Origin: Prostheceraeus crozeri
Taxonomy: Eukaryota > Platyhelminthes > Polycladida > Euryleptidae
Assembly (NCBI GenBank): GCA_907163375.1
Contig: CAJQUW010006111.1
Coordinates: 51,001-115,000, forward strand
DNA length: 64,000 nucleotides
Reading direction: 5' to 3'
The notes beneath the pieces were generated by a model. That model did no database searches. It was not told the DNA's origin and was given only the letters and a program-made list of their open reading frames with translations. This document shows, piece by piece, positions 11,936 through 22,698 of the stretch (the first letter of the stretch is position 1; every line of letters starts with the position of its first letter). The translations under genes and the position numbers were made by a program.

Positions 11936-12700
11936 ACGATTGGTTCAATACACTGATGATGTCAGTATTATTTTTTCTCTCGATAGCAGTGTAGATGACG
12001 CTTCTCTCCGATGCAAAATGAGGATAGATAATGTTGACCATTGGTGCAAAAGCAATTTCCTGTCACTTAATAAGTCCAAATCAAAGGCGATGTTCATTTC
12101 ACAGCAAGTAGACCCGGTTATGGACGAGTATTGAGGTACGGATCATGTATTGAGGTAGTTCAATAGCTTGTTGCTCTTGCTGTTACTTTGAATAGCCGTT
12201 TCAACTGGAAAGATCACATAATGAGCGTCTGCTTAAAGCCAATAAACGTTTCTATGCTCCTCGAAAGATACATAACTATCTTGCTCCTGTAGATCTTCAC
12301 AAAGTGTACGAGTTGTAGCCTATATTCGGAGTATCTTAGAATATGCATGTCCTGTGTTTGCTGCTATATCGAAAGGTGACGAGGAATGTCTAAACCGCAT
12401 CGATCGTCGAGCACATCAAATCATGTATCCACCAAATCTTTAAGTGTGTAGATGTGACAAAACAACATTAGGAGCCAGGCGCGAACTATTTTGAAGTGCT
12501 GAAAAGAATAGTTGTCATGTACTGTATTATTTGATCCCTAAGAGACTCAGTTATTCTCAGCACATTCGTGTGCCACTATGCACAGCAATGATGAGCAAGA
12601 ATTCGTTCATTCCTTTTGCATCTGTCCTCACGAATCGGTCGTTATGACGGTCATCACTCTCATTACAGCGTTTATTGCTACAAATTTTGTATGACTCTAT
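11936..12700 (+). mobile_element. LINE 3' fragment (RT palm and C-terminus)
   Basis: The fragment starts inside the RT at QYTDDVSIIFS (the Y-x-D-D catalytic motif) and continues with HWCKSNFLSLNKSKSKAMF. Further on, across frame changes, are RKIHNYLAPVDLHKVY, a C-P-V-F-A-A-like block and SQHIRVPLCTAMMSKNSFIPF, the usual C-terminal order of CR1/L2-type LINEs. A TAG/TGA-rich, frame-shifted state shows long decay. It begins exactly where the BEL/Pao similarity ends. Confidence 0.75.
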
Positions 12701-13685
12701 CTACTTAACCCATTTAAGGCCGCCCATGTAAACATCAGCAAAGTTTCTATAAAAATGATGGAAAGTATTTCAGAATGTTATAATCAAGAATAATATATGA
12801 TGACCAGTTCAATACAATAACCCTTTCTTGGAAATTAAAGCTGTAACGATTTCGTTACGATGGCGTCATATGATGTCAAAATATACAAAAGCATGTTTTA
12901 TTCAAATGTAACTCACGAATTGCTCCGAACAGTCATCATGAAAGCTTCCCATCACATTTCAGAGGTATTCCTCGAAACTGTAAATTAGTAGATTTAAGCA
13001 AAGGCCTGCTTTATACAACTTGCCGTTGCTGTTTGCTGTGAAATTGTTATCGTTGAAATGAAAAGATGTTTTTATATGTCGAAAATCCTGTCGAGAAATT
13101 GATTCTCTTACTGCGTCGACTCCGAAGTCATGTTAGAGTCGGAGACGCCTCTGTAATTTGTAATGTCCACTCAAATAAAGAACACACCAAGAAATGAACG
13201 CATCTGAGATTGTTCAGCATTATGTAGGCCTAAAACCTTCTTTTGTCCCGGGAAGTCATTGGTTTCTGCTACTAAGAAATCGATAAGACTATCAGCAACG
13301 TATCAAGTATCTCATAAGGATTCTTGTTGAAATGCATCCAAATGAACTTGTTTGTCCTAATTGCTAAGATGAGAATCACCGATATTTGCCATTTTTATTG
13401 ACTACTTCTTCTGTTTACTGAAATGATCAGTCTAGTCATCTTTTGTTAGAATCTCACACTGCCGTGGGATGTCACTAACCTCTGAAGTATCATTTCTATA
13501 TCATCATCAACTCATCATCACTGAAATAAAAACCACTATCTATGTATGTAGCCAGAAACTTCCAGACTTCTACATATGCATGAATCATAGCACGCATTCA
13601 CTACAATATAGGAATAGTATCCACTTTTAGAGGACATAAATGCATAGATTCCGAGGGCGCGTTAGCGCACCCGATAAAAGTAGAT
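12701..13685. other. No gene recognised
   Basis: Host-type sequence with no ORF, splice-bounded exon or clear repeat that I can support. Confidence 0.5.
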
Positions 13686-13689
13686 AATA

Positions 13690-14053
13690 TTGGTATTCTA
13701 ACCCAATGAAGATGAAATCTATGTCGCTGCCTATAATCAATGATTCTGTGATATGTTTATAAATGAAAATCTATGTTAGATAAAGGATATCTTGAAATCT
13801 CTAATGAGTCGAGAGAAGTAGGGCCTAGATATTACTGCTAATGTGTATGCATGAATCTTCCCAAAATAGTGATATTTGCATCATTTCTATGTATAATTGG
13901 CATAGAATTTACGTGCCAGGCAATAATGCAGTTTTTTATCCAATGTAATTTCAATGGAAATTCAGCAGGCAATAATGCCAACTACTGCATTATTGCCCGC
14001 TGAATGATAGGGAAATCCATAGCAATTTCATCTTCATCTGGTTAGAATAGTAA
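13690..14053. mobile_element. Foldback/MITE-like element with nested palindrome
   Basis: Outer arms: TATTCTAACC(C/A) followed by ATGAAGATGAAAT at about 13,694-13,719, and its reverse complement at about 14,025-14,051, roughly 26 bp with two mismatches. Inside lies a second inverted repeat at 13,960-14,005 (ATTCAGC(A/G)GGCAATAATGC, 18 of 19 matching) with a 7-8 nt loop, and a third GGCAATAATGC at 13,920. No coding capacity. Confidence 0.6.
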
Positions 14054-14499
14054 TCATGCCTAGCTTTTTCAAGCATCAATTATCCTTACAGCCTCGGCCA
14101 CTATGCGGCCTCGGCTGTACGAGTCATTGTATACCATGTATATAAGACTGATATCTTTGATAATGCCCATTTTCTAGTACACATTTTCTAATTGCATGCA
14201 TAGATATAGAACCATAGAAACCATAGAAATATTTCGCAACATGGCATACAATGATTATGACATCTACATTTTTCGGGCTGTCAATGGCAAATTGTCGGGC
14301 CGCTAACGCTTTTGGAGCATTTTGAGGCTTTCAATATCTATGGTGTTTAGACGTCTGTATAGCCAGATCAAAGTGTTGACCCAGATAAGTTGTAAACAAA
14401 ATTTCCACTCGCTTTTGAATTCATCTTATGTCGTGATGACTGATTCGAAGCTTGCGAAATTGCTTTTGAAGTGCAAAGCTTCTTTCTTTTGTCAAAAGG

Positions 14500-15095
14500 A
14501 CAGTACGAACGGGAGTCTCAGACGTCGCGATGACCATTTGAGAGTTTGGATGAAGTCAAGTGACGCAATGCCTGATCATTTGACATTGTCCGCGAATCAA
14601 GAATGTGGAAGATTGCTGATTTGGGCTGCGATATTGATGGATGGCCGAACTGAACTCCATATCCAAAGGGAACGGCTTTAATAAAAAATTAGTTGCTAAA
14701 ATTCTTTACACGGCAAACGTTTCGTGACGCAGTCGCTGCCTCAGTGCACTGAAAAGAAGGTACCACCCTCCCGTATAAGGCTATCAACGATATGTGATGT
14801 TTTGCAAAGGTACATTCTTCCATTATCCTCCCAATAGGGTGATCCTTCCTCCGACTGGATTTACATGGAATACAGCGACACTTGTAACAGGAGTTGTGTT
14901 TATTCTCAAATTCTTCCTGAAGGAGTTTGTGTCATTCAAAGCTCAATTCTTCCTGGAGATGGTCTTCCTCGACTTGAAGCTTTGCTAAGGCAAGAGTGGG
15001 AGAGTTTAGATCAAGAAAAATCAACCGCTTCATCGAAAACATGCCTTGCCGGATTCGACAAGTGATTGAACTTTCTGGTGAGGTTACAAAATATT
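14500..15095 (+). pseudogene. Tc1/mariner transposase, decayed catalytic half
   Basis: HLRVWMKSSDAMPDHLT followed by RLLIWAAILMDGRTEL matches the region of Tc1 transposases that reads RVWRR...VMVWAGI..DGRT. After decayed sequence, EALLRQEWESL and, one frame over, INRFIENMPCRIRQVIE match the C-terminal end of the same family (EW...INRLI.SMPRR...VI). Frameshifts and lost segments separate these blocks. Its sequence is too diverged to pair with the N-terminal Tc1 fragment at 3.4-3.9 kb as one copy. Confidence 0.7.
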
Positions 15096-15767
15096 AGTGA
15101 CCACTGGGGAACGTACCATGGGTCTACAGAGCCAACCAACAACAAAGAAAACTTTATTTCAATTTTTTTTTCATTTCTCTGCCAAATTTCTCTGCCTATC
15201 AGTTTTGGTGGAGTCGGAGTACTCCGGCCTATAACTAGAACCGAAATATAATACAAACAAATTATTTATCCTCGTGCATAGCTGTCACTGTCTTGATGTC
15301 AACTTTCTCCGTCAAACAAAAGTACACAGACACTGCTGCATGCAAAGCTTGTAATAGTTGAGGGAATGAACCGTGATACTGAAAAAAGGATTTTCTTTTC
15401 ACTCGGTGATTTAGTAGAGAAGACAAGCCTTCCTAGCCTCGATCACACCTGCGCACCAAAGGTCACATCTGAGACAAAAATGAAATACTAGTTTATTTGA
15501 GAGCATTGCATCTTACCCTCACGTTAATCGTGTGTGATTGCTCCTCCAAAGCGGATATTAAAATCGAAAGTGTACTCATATTTTTTGGAGAAGGATGGGG
15601 GATTTTCCTACCTGGTAGAGACTGGAGAAAACCGTGTGAACCACACACCAATAAGATGGGAGGAGCCGAGTCGCATGCATCCAACTGAAAGCGACATTTG
15701 ATCAACTTTCATCGAAAATGATTGATAATTGATGCAATGATCACTAAATATCGATTCAGGTAAGCCT

Positions 15768-15850
15768 ATAATGATCTATGATGTAGGTTGCCAGTTTTTT
15801 TCAAAAAATTAGGCTCTATATACTTGCCACCCGGAGTCAGAGTCCTATCA
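15768..15850. repeat. Diverged direct repeat, copy 1
   Basis: GATCTATGATGTAGGTTGCC, a T/A-rich tract, then TAGGCTCTATATA and a CCGGAGTC tail. A second copy lies at 16,284-16,360 on the same strand. The pair brackets the candidate exon at 16.05-16.18 kb. The CCGGAGTC tail itself is repeated with short spacing at 15,830-15,880. Confidence 0.6.
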
Positions 15851-16044
15851 ACCCCCGGAGTCGTAGTCCTATCAACCCCCTCAAAAAGGATCAAAAAGTA
15901 TTTTGAATTAAGGTACGATTCAAACGGCAGGCTGAATGTCGACTGATGTCAGGCATCAATACGAATGTTAAGAATAGATAAAAGTGGTCCATAATTTGTT
16001 ATTCAGCCGTGTTACTGTTGCATATTTTACATTGATCCTTTCAG

Positions 16045-16182
16045 GAGGAAGGAGCTGAATCTAAGGAAGGAGCTGATGATGTGAATCCCGAAGAACGTGA
16101 AGCTAAGGAGGAAGTTGTGGAAGAGGCGGAGGAGGAGGAGAATGAAGAAGCAGCAGAAGAGGCGGAGGAAGAGGAAGATTAA
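16045..16182 (+). CDS. Candidate acidic C-terminal exon of a host gene
   Basis: A pyrimidine-rich stretch ending TTTCAG (16,039-16,044) looks like a 3' splice site. From 16,045 one frame stays open for 45 codons to a TAA: it begins EEGAESKEGADDVNPEE and ends in a long Glu/Ala run (EEAEEEED). Acidic tails of this kind end many nuclear, chaperone and cytoskeletal proteins, so the family cannot be named. Third positions vary between GAA and GAG, as in real coding sequence. No partner exon is obvious within the preceding few kb. It could also be part of a retrocopy. Confidence 0.45.
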   Translation, partial: EEGAESKEGADDVNPEEREAKEEVVEEAEEEENEEAAEEAEEEED

Positions 16183-16283
16183 GCCTTAATGAAACTGTAC
16201 ATAGGATGATTTTTGATACAGATTGTTATAACACACCTTCGTTTTCACTTCCACGCCGGTGCGATTGCCACTCAGTTGAGAAA

Positions 16284-16360
16284 CATGATGATCTATGATG
16301 TAGATTGCCAAATTTTTTAGAAAACTAGGCTTTATATAATTGGCACTCGCAGCCGGAGTC
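16284..16360. repeat. Diverged direct repeat, copy 2
   Basis: Matches 15,768-15,850 in the same order (GATCTATGATGTAGATTGCC, TAGGCTTTATATA, then GCCGGAGTCCTG) at roughly three-quarters identity. Together the two copies flank the acidic exon. Confidence 0.6.
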
Positions 16361-17047
16361 CTGCTACTATTAATTGCAATTAAATTGCGTACATTTAATT
16401 GCAATTCAAGCACTCAAAATTATCTACACTGCACTTTCTTCAATTTGACAAGTAAAAAGTGCACTTCTTCCAATTTTTCTTGCAATTTGGTCAACGTGTT
16501 ATAGTCAATCTTTGCTGGTTGAAATTGCACCCAAGCACCGTTTCAAATGCCCGTAAATTGATTAAGAAACATGTTTTTGTTCTCTACATTTTTATTTAAC
16601 TTTACCATTAATCGCATGCAAGAGAATGGATGTCACCGATGGAAACCGGTTTGATGTCCGGTTTGATGGAACGCGGTTTGATAAACATGTGACTATAGCT
16701 TAAAATCCCTCAAACCCGGAAACTAAAACCTAAAAAATGCTAACTTACTATGAAAGTGTCGAGTATATTACTGCCAAACTGGCAACTAAATGAATCCTGG
16801 GATTGTAATCCCTGGAAAACTACAGTTAAATTTTAACTCTTGTTTTTGCATATTGAAAATTTACTATTACATGAAGTAATTGATTTTTCATGAAATCTTT
16901 CCGCTCCGAATGCCTTCATTTGTAGAGGACGCACTGAGCGATGCTCGCGCACACGTCTTAAAGTCCATCAAACCCTGAAACTATCAACTATGTCACAGTC
17001 ACACAGACGTACAATGTGAAAGTGGTTGTTCCATAAACATTGCGTGA

Positions 17048-17280
17048 TAAGAGATTTTAATTGGCAGCAAATGTGGCATATGAATGTCGTTCTGATGTAT
17101 TGTTTCTCTCGATGTTGTGCTATCTTGTTCAAAGTTCGTCGTTATTTTTCTGTTCCTAATTAACTGCGGAAATGCAGTGGTTGCATGATCTGTGCAGAAT
17201 TTGATAAGCATGATTGAAGTGCTGAAAAGAGATTTTAATTGGCAGCAATTGTTTTATGAATAAGTGAATGTCGTTTGAGG
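17048..17280. repeat. Two short direct repeats upstream of the secreted-protein gene
   Basis: AAGAGATTTTAATTGGCAGC occurs at 17,048 and again at 17,225, each followed after a short gap by TGAATGTCGTT. About 50 bp is shared, with a period near 177 bp. They lie 170-400 bp upstream of the start codon. Confidence 0.6.
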
Positions 17281-17444
17281 CAGAGGACAGGCGGTGACTT
17301 CTCAGTATTTTTCTGAAATGATCTCTGATTGGATGAGAACACAACGGCTGGTAGTCATAGATATCAAGATGAAGAAGTTTTGATTAATTTCTGCATTTAA
17401 ATCGCCGAGGAGCAATTTTTCCTCAGAACTCAATCAGACGAAGG

Positions 17445-17873
17445 ATGAAAGTGGTTGCCATTCTACTTGTTGCTCTTGCAACATGCTATGCCGCAAATGC
17501 GCTGACTATGGGCTTAAACGAAGCCTGTGCAGCTGGTGATCCAAAATGTTACGATGGTCTCGTTTGTGAAGCTCAGAAATGTGTAAAAGATCTCACTAGA
17601 CCTTGCTTCAAAGCAGAGCACGAAGCTGCCTCTCAGCCATCCAAACATGTCCTCCGTTGCACACCTTGGGGGACTTACGCTGCCAAACAATTCCTCTATC
17701 CGTACAGCTACTGTGCTGGGTACGACGGCAGACGACTGAAGGGCTACGATGTCCACGTATCGAATGTCGCTGATATGAAGAGACAGAACTGCCGATGCGC
17801 TCGAACTCGGGAGGACGGTGGAATGATGGCAAAAGTGCTTTTCAAATGTGATTCAATTGGCAATTATAAATAA
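17445..17873 (+). CDS. Secreted cysteine-rich protein, single exon
   Basis: ATG at 17,445 in a good context (AAGGATGAAA) opens 142 codons. Residues 1 to about 19 form a signal peptide (MKVVAILLVALATCYAANA), so the product is probably exported. The mature part has ten cysteines. The first four lie in EACAAGDPKCYDGLVCEAQKC, a short disulfide-knot spacing seen in several small secreted families. The rest, with PCFK, LRCTPWG, YCAGYDG and NCRCAR, I do not recognise. There is no membrane segment and no furin-like cluster. The frame is intact and codon use is even, unlike the decayed frames around it. A function cannot be given; a secreted defence, matrix or signalling protein would fit. An upstream non-coding exon is possible. 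Confidence 0.75.
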   Translation: MKVVAILLVALATCYAANALTMGLNEACAAGDPKCYDGLVCEAQKCVKDLTRPCFKAEHEAASQPSKHVLRCTPWGTYAAKQFLYPYSYCAGYDGRRLKGYDVHVSNVADMKRQNCRCARTREDGGMMAKVLFKCDSIGNYK

Positions 17874-18077
17874 CTGTGTGAATCTTCATGTGAGAATTGA
17901 CAATTTCCACGATTTGGGTTGCCTTTCATGTTCATTATCATTGCCAATAGAGATATTCTTTATTGAACCGTTTTCTTACAAGCAAATCCGATTACAGTTT
18001 ACAGTGTGTAAAATTATTACTGATGCTTATTCAGTCATCAGTTTCAATGAGGTGCACTAGAATACATAACTCGGGCA

Positions 18078-18903
18078 GACCAGGGGCGTATCCAGGATTT
18101 TGAAAAGGGGGGTACAAAAATTAATGAGTTTTTTGGGCCTACCACGAAGATTATGCATATTCAACGCAAAGAAATATAATGATCATAAATAGTATATAAT
18201 CATGGTCGCATGTAATATTATCGATAGTTTAATCTTCGCTTATTTATATTCATTTTCGTTAATCCCGAATTTTGATATCCCACTTTTATATACCGTAACG
18301 TCCTAAAATTGAATTCAGTAAAACTGAACAGGTACAGATTATTACAAAACTAACCAGTGACACAAACAGTAGTGTACGCATCTTCTACATGTATACTTAA
18401 GATATCCTCTATCAGTACAGTGAAATTACAGAACAATATACAGGCACTGCAAAATACTTTTCATGAAGAAAGAAGCTGAAAAACATAACATTTTTCTGAG
18501 CTTTACACTAATGTTATACTTTTGGTTTAATAAAGAAGATTTTTCAACGGACAAAAAGCTGGTTATATTTAAAGAATGGATAGAATTCATTAAGTTAACA
18601 CAGTGGAAATAAATAGGTATTCACTGAATACTGTGAATACTATACACGCTACGCCACTGCAAGTCAGTGTTTGACGAATGTGTTATCGGCGTTATCGGCA
18701 ATGGCTATCGGTAAGAAAGCAACGTCACACTCTGACACAAGACTCCCAGGCAAATCAAGTGCTAATGTTCAACTCCACAGAATGTATTGAGAATTGATGT
18801 TTGAGTGCACTTTCCTTCTTCATAAACTTATGTGCTAAAATCACATCTCTCCGAAGGGGGGGGACATTCCCCCGGTGTCCCCCCCTTGGATACGCCACTG
18901 CCG
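18078..18903. mobile_element. hAT-like non-autonomous DNA element(s)
   Basis: The left end reads CAGGGGCGTATCCAGGATTT followed by a G run. The right end, reversed, reads CAGTGGCGTATCCAAGG followed by a G run. Such GGCGTATCCA ends with G tracts are common on animal hAT MITEs. A further TACGCCACTGC at about 18,650 suggests two nested or adjacent copies. No transposase is present and I could not confirm an 8-bp target duplication. Confidence 0.5.
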
Positions 18904-20506
18904 TGTACTATTTTCAGGAAAACCTTTTTCGAAGGTTAGATCGAGTGTACTGCAAAGACCCCTCTACCTGCCCCCAATTCAAAATCGAATTGAAGTTATT
19001 GAACGCTTAAGTAACGATTTCAGCTCGATATTAAGACTGCATGTTATCGAATAATCTACATGAAGGGCTATGGATGATTTTTCTTAACTGTTTCAAAGAC
19101 AACTTTCTTCATTTCGCTCAAAAATTTTACATTCAAATTTACTCGTGCAGCTGTCATTTTCTATTAATCATGTCATGAGGTCACACCGTGCAAGATCCCG
19201 TCCATATTGTGAAGAATTTTCATGAAACCACAAGGATATTGCTGTTCAGCTGTTCGACGTTTGGAAGACTGCTTCAGCAGAGCGGTCTGGTCACAGCAAA
19301 TATCTTCATACAAAATCCGTGGATCAACGCGGTCTAAAAGCTTGGGCAGGCATTTCCGCAAGCCATTTTCTTTGGGAGAGCCATTATTCTTTCGAGAAAT
19401 CGAGAATGTGCGGCAAAATCTTCCTTTCTATACTGTATAAAATATACCGAATATCATGAAGGATAGGAATATCTTCCTGCAGGATGGAATACCAGCGCAC
19501 CCCTAGTAGCCCAGCCATGGACACAGAATCCATGATCGATGATTCCAATAAATCCATGGAAAATTAAAAATTGAAAATCATTGTTGGTAAGCATGTTTAA
19601 TGATTGGAAAGCTTATATGCATTGTCAAAATACATCGATTATCATTATTGAACCAAAAATACGCAATTATAATATCTTAAAAACTTGCATTGATGATTCA
19701 TGCATAAATCTCGGTTAAACATTGATGATAAATTCGCATTGATAAAATAAAGATTATTCTTTTCAATTCTTATACAGTATTCTCGGGTTGGAAAAACCGA
19801 GATAATTTATCTAATATATGACTGATGGTGATAAATTTTACAAATATTAGATAATTGTTTTATAAACAATCAAATACTGCATATTTGATATTTTTTAATA
19901 ATTTTTGATACATTTTTGACTATCATTTGACAAATATTATCATAATCACGTAAATGTTCATATCTGAAACATTTTACAAATATCTATATATTAATTTGTC
20001 GATGTAACAAAGATGTTTCTGCATACTTATGTAATTGTTAGCATTAAACAGTGCAGCAAGCGGAGTTCTGAACTCATGTGTTTCGCTACATGATAACAAT
20101 GTTTACGTCAAATGATTGAAAAAATCACAACTTTTTATCACTAGCCAGCAGCTGGTGTCAAAACGGAACCGAATCTCCAAGACAAATACGTTAACAATGG
20201 AATTGAATTTGAACAGTGTAACTTGCAAGGGAGCAGTGTCTGTGTTAATCTTCACATCACATTGAAGTCGATGAACATGCAGTTTGATTTCACAGACAAG
20301 CACAATAGCAACACCCATATTCACCATACTTCATTAATAATTGCAGCTCTACATTAATATGAGCGTTTGTTTCTTCCTTGCATGCCTTCCTACTGTCTGG
20401 TCATACTGCTGCGCTCGTTTCGATGTGCGCTCCTCAGTCGAACAGAAGGGCTGTGAATTGTAAAGCTTTCACTGGATGTGCCAACGACTTTTCATGCTGA
20501 TTCTTT
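18904..20506. other. No gene recognised; AT-rich
   Basis: Mostly AT-rich host sequence. A segment at 19,496-19,520 (CCCCTAGTAGCCCAGCCATG) resembles the reverse complement of 45,598-45,622, suggesting that one family of repeat ends lies at both places. No exon is supported. Confidence 0.45.
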
Positions 20507-22244
20507 ACATTGGTAAACTATGATTTCGTGAAGCTTCTTCGAATTAAACGAAATAATGATCGAAGTGTGACTCAATTTCTGCCGATTCTCTCAAGAGCGG
20601 AGGCCACGTAAAAGAAGGTAAGACGATCACTCATGCTACAAACCAAGTTATTATTCCATGAAGTGTGAGTTAAATTGTATTTTAGCTGTAAGCGTACACC
20701 TTCATGGTCTCCTTTTTGAAATAATGTGCTTGAGATTGAATAAAAATTTAACATTTTTTCTAGACCTACCGGTGCTAAAGTTTTTGATTTAAAAACAATC
20801 AATATTTTTCTGAAATTCAGTAGGAAAGTTCAAGCGTCGCATCATTATCAGCGTGATCATTTTTATACTGTGCTTCAATTGAGGGTTCCATTTCTTTTTC
20901 TCACTCTGACCCGGGTTTCATTCGGGAATAGATATTGGAGAATGTGACACGGCTGTTTTAGACTGGGTAGGAATTCAAAAACAGCTTATGTTTTACTCCT
21001 TGTTCATCCGGTAGATGTAGTGCGTACTAGGTTTACAGCATCAAGGTTTCAGGTAGTATCAGGCAAGGAAACTAAGTAGGCCTATTGATAGAGGGTAACA
21101 TTATAAATTGGAAATTAGTAAGATTTCTGCAATTTTTCAAGTGTCATGCTAAAATCATGAGTTGATGAAATTGAAAAACATGATATTATAATATACTATA
21201 AAATGAACCAACACATGAGGTCTTGAAATGAAACCTTATTTTCTCAACCACTGAAACGAATTCGTCATGCGCACATTCTGCGGTCATGACTCAAAATAAT
21301 TCAGAAAGCAGCGCCACTGCACTCAGTTTATACAGCATGTTTGAGACGAGTAGTAGGTGGATACTTGCTTCTTTTTAGATGGGGCTGCATGAATCCAAAT
21401 GGTCCCATCCCCTGATTAAGAAATCGGGCTCAAGCTAGTTACATTAGACGGCTGACCAAATGGACCTCATTTGTGATTTAGCTGGTTATAAAAGTAAATC
21501 GTTTAATTTTCATAACGACTGATATGTCAGAGCTTCCGAATGTTTTGTAATCCTGGATATTTTGTGGCAAATGATATTGATCGGCAGTCGCGGGTATAAT
21601 GCTGAATCTATTGTGAAGTACTTATGTTGCATATTTTTTTGAATTGTGTCTGCATGCAATACATTATTATAATTATGTCTGCTTCTATTTGTTGAATATC
21701 TATTTTATATTTCCTATCTTATTGTCAAAGTGAATGTATTTTGAACCAGTCCTCAGTATGTGGATTGTGCCATGTAAGTCATCATGTAATTTGTGTCACA
21801 ATATATGGGTTCTCTGTTATGACACGGAACCCACGGAACTACTACCGGTATCTACTTAGTTTGGGGGAGGAGTGTACAGTCACAGCCACTGGTTGACTGG
21901 ATTATCATCACCTCGCTAGAATTCAATAATAATCAATAACTTGATGCAGTAATGTGTAATACAATAACTGGAATTCAGTAATATTTTGCTGAAAACATTT
22001 TAAACATATTCATCACTCAAAAATTTTAAATTGATAAGATTTCAATACCGCGTTGAACCAGCCCTTGCTCCCAAGACTATGAATTCACTGTGATATGTTC
22101 AACCAGTATTTAACAGAATTCTGTGGTGACTATTTGGCACCACACATTTTAATTGTCTATTTAATTGCTTTTACTTTGATTACAACCAATTAAGTCTTCT
22201 ATGAAATCCTCGCACAACGACTTACAGTCGTTAGCAGTTCAGAA
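20507..22244. repeat. ~1.9 kb duplicated block, copy B, left part
   Basis: Matches 4563 to about 6322 of copy A at a few per cent divergence. At 22,244, just after GCAGTTCAGAA, the match stops. It resumes at 42,126 with AATTTAAATTT. The intervening ~19.9 kb is therefore inserted sequence. Confidence 0.9.
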
Positions 22245-22698
22245 CTAATTTATAACGAAGTTATCTAAGGATCACTTAGAATCAGATCCGTCAAGTCTTT
22301 GTGCTTAAAGACCTTCATGCATTCATGCATTTGTCGAGGATCACAAGTCAAAGGACCATTAGGGGTAAGGTCCAGCCCCGCTTTAGAAGCGCTGATTGAA
22401 AAATGGACTAGTGGGAAGGTCCTCCACACCGATCTCGTCAAGTTTGGCTCTAAAATGTAGTCCTAGGATAGTCAAAAGTTTGAAACGCCTTGAACGTTTA
22501 ATGTCTGCCGGTGGGAACGCACCACCTGTCCTCTTAAGGACAAACCTTAAGTCTTTTTAACTATAAGTTTATTAAAATTATGAAACATTTAGACGTCGTT
22601 ATGGGAATGTCCCAGCTTCAATTATCAAAAGTAGCGGGCACTATAACAGATCTTGGGTCTTCATATGCGTCTCTAAATTAGTTTAGACAGTAATGGGA
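22245..22698. other. Unidentified insert X, left part, outside the Polinton
   Basis: About 0.45 kb between copy B and the Polinton TIR, absent from copy A. It is GC-richer than the Polinton and contains short stems such as GCCGGTGGGAACGCACCACC. I found no ORF, TIR, tRNA boxes or rRNA signature. Its right-hand continuation is probably 42,065-42,125. The two boundaries with copy B share AGAA, which could be a 4-bp target duplication for X. Confidence 0.5.

Noticed and set aside
14322-14681. A host gene of 119 residues
   Set aside because: Its C-terminal half matches Tc1 transposases and the rest has no recognisable domain.
17514-17832. Two minus-strand frames overlapping the secreted-protein gene
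   Set aside because: The plus-strand frame has a signal peptide and ordered cysteines. The antisense frames have neither.
22245-22698. A mitochondrial rRNA insertion (NUMT)
   Set aside because: Some stems looked rRNA-like, but none of the conserved 12S or 16S signature stretches that I know is present.
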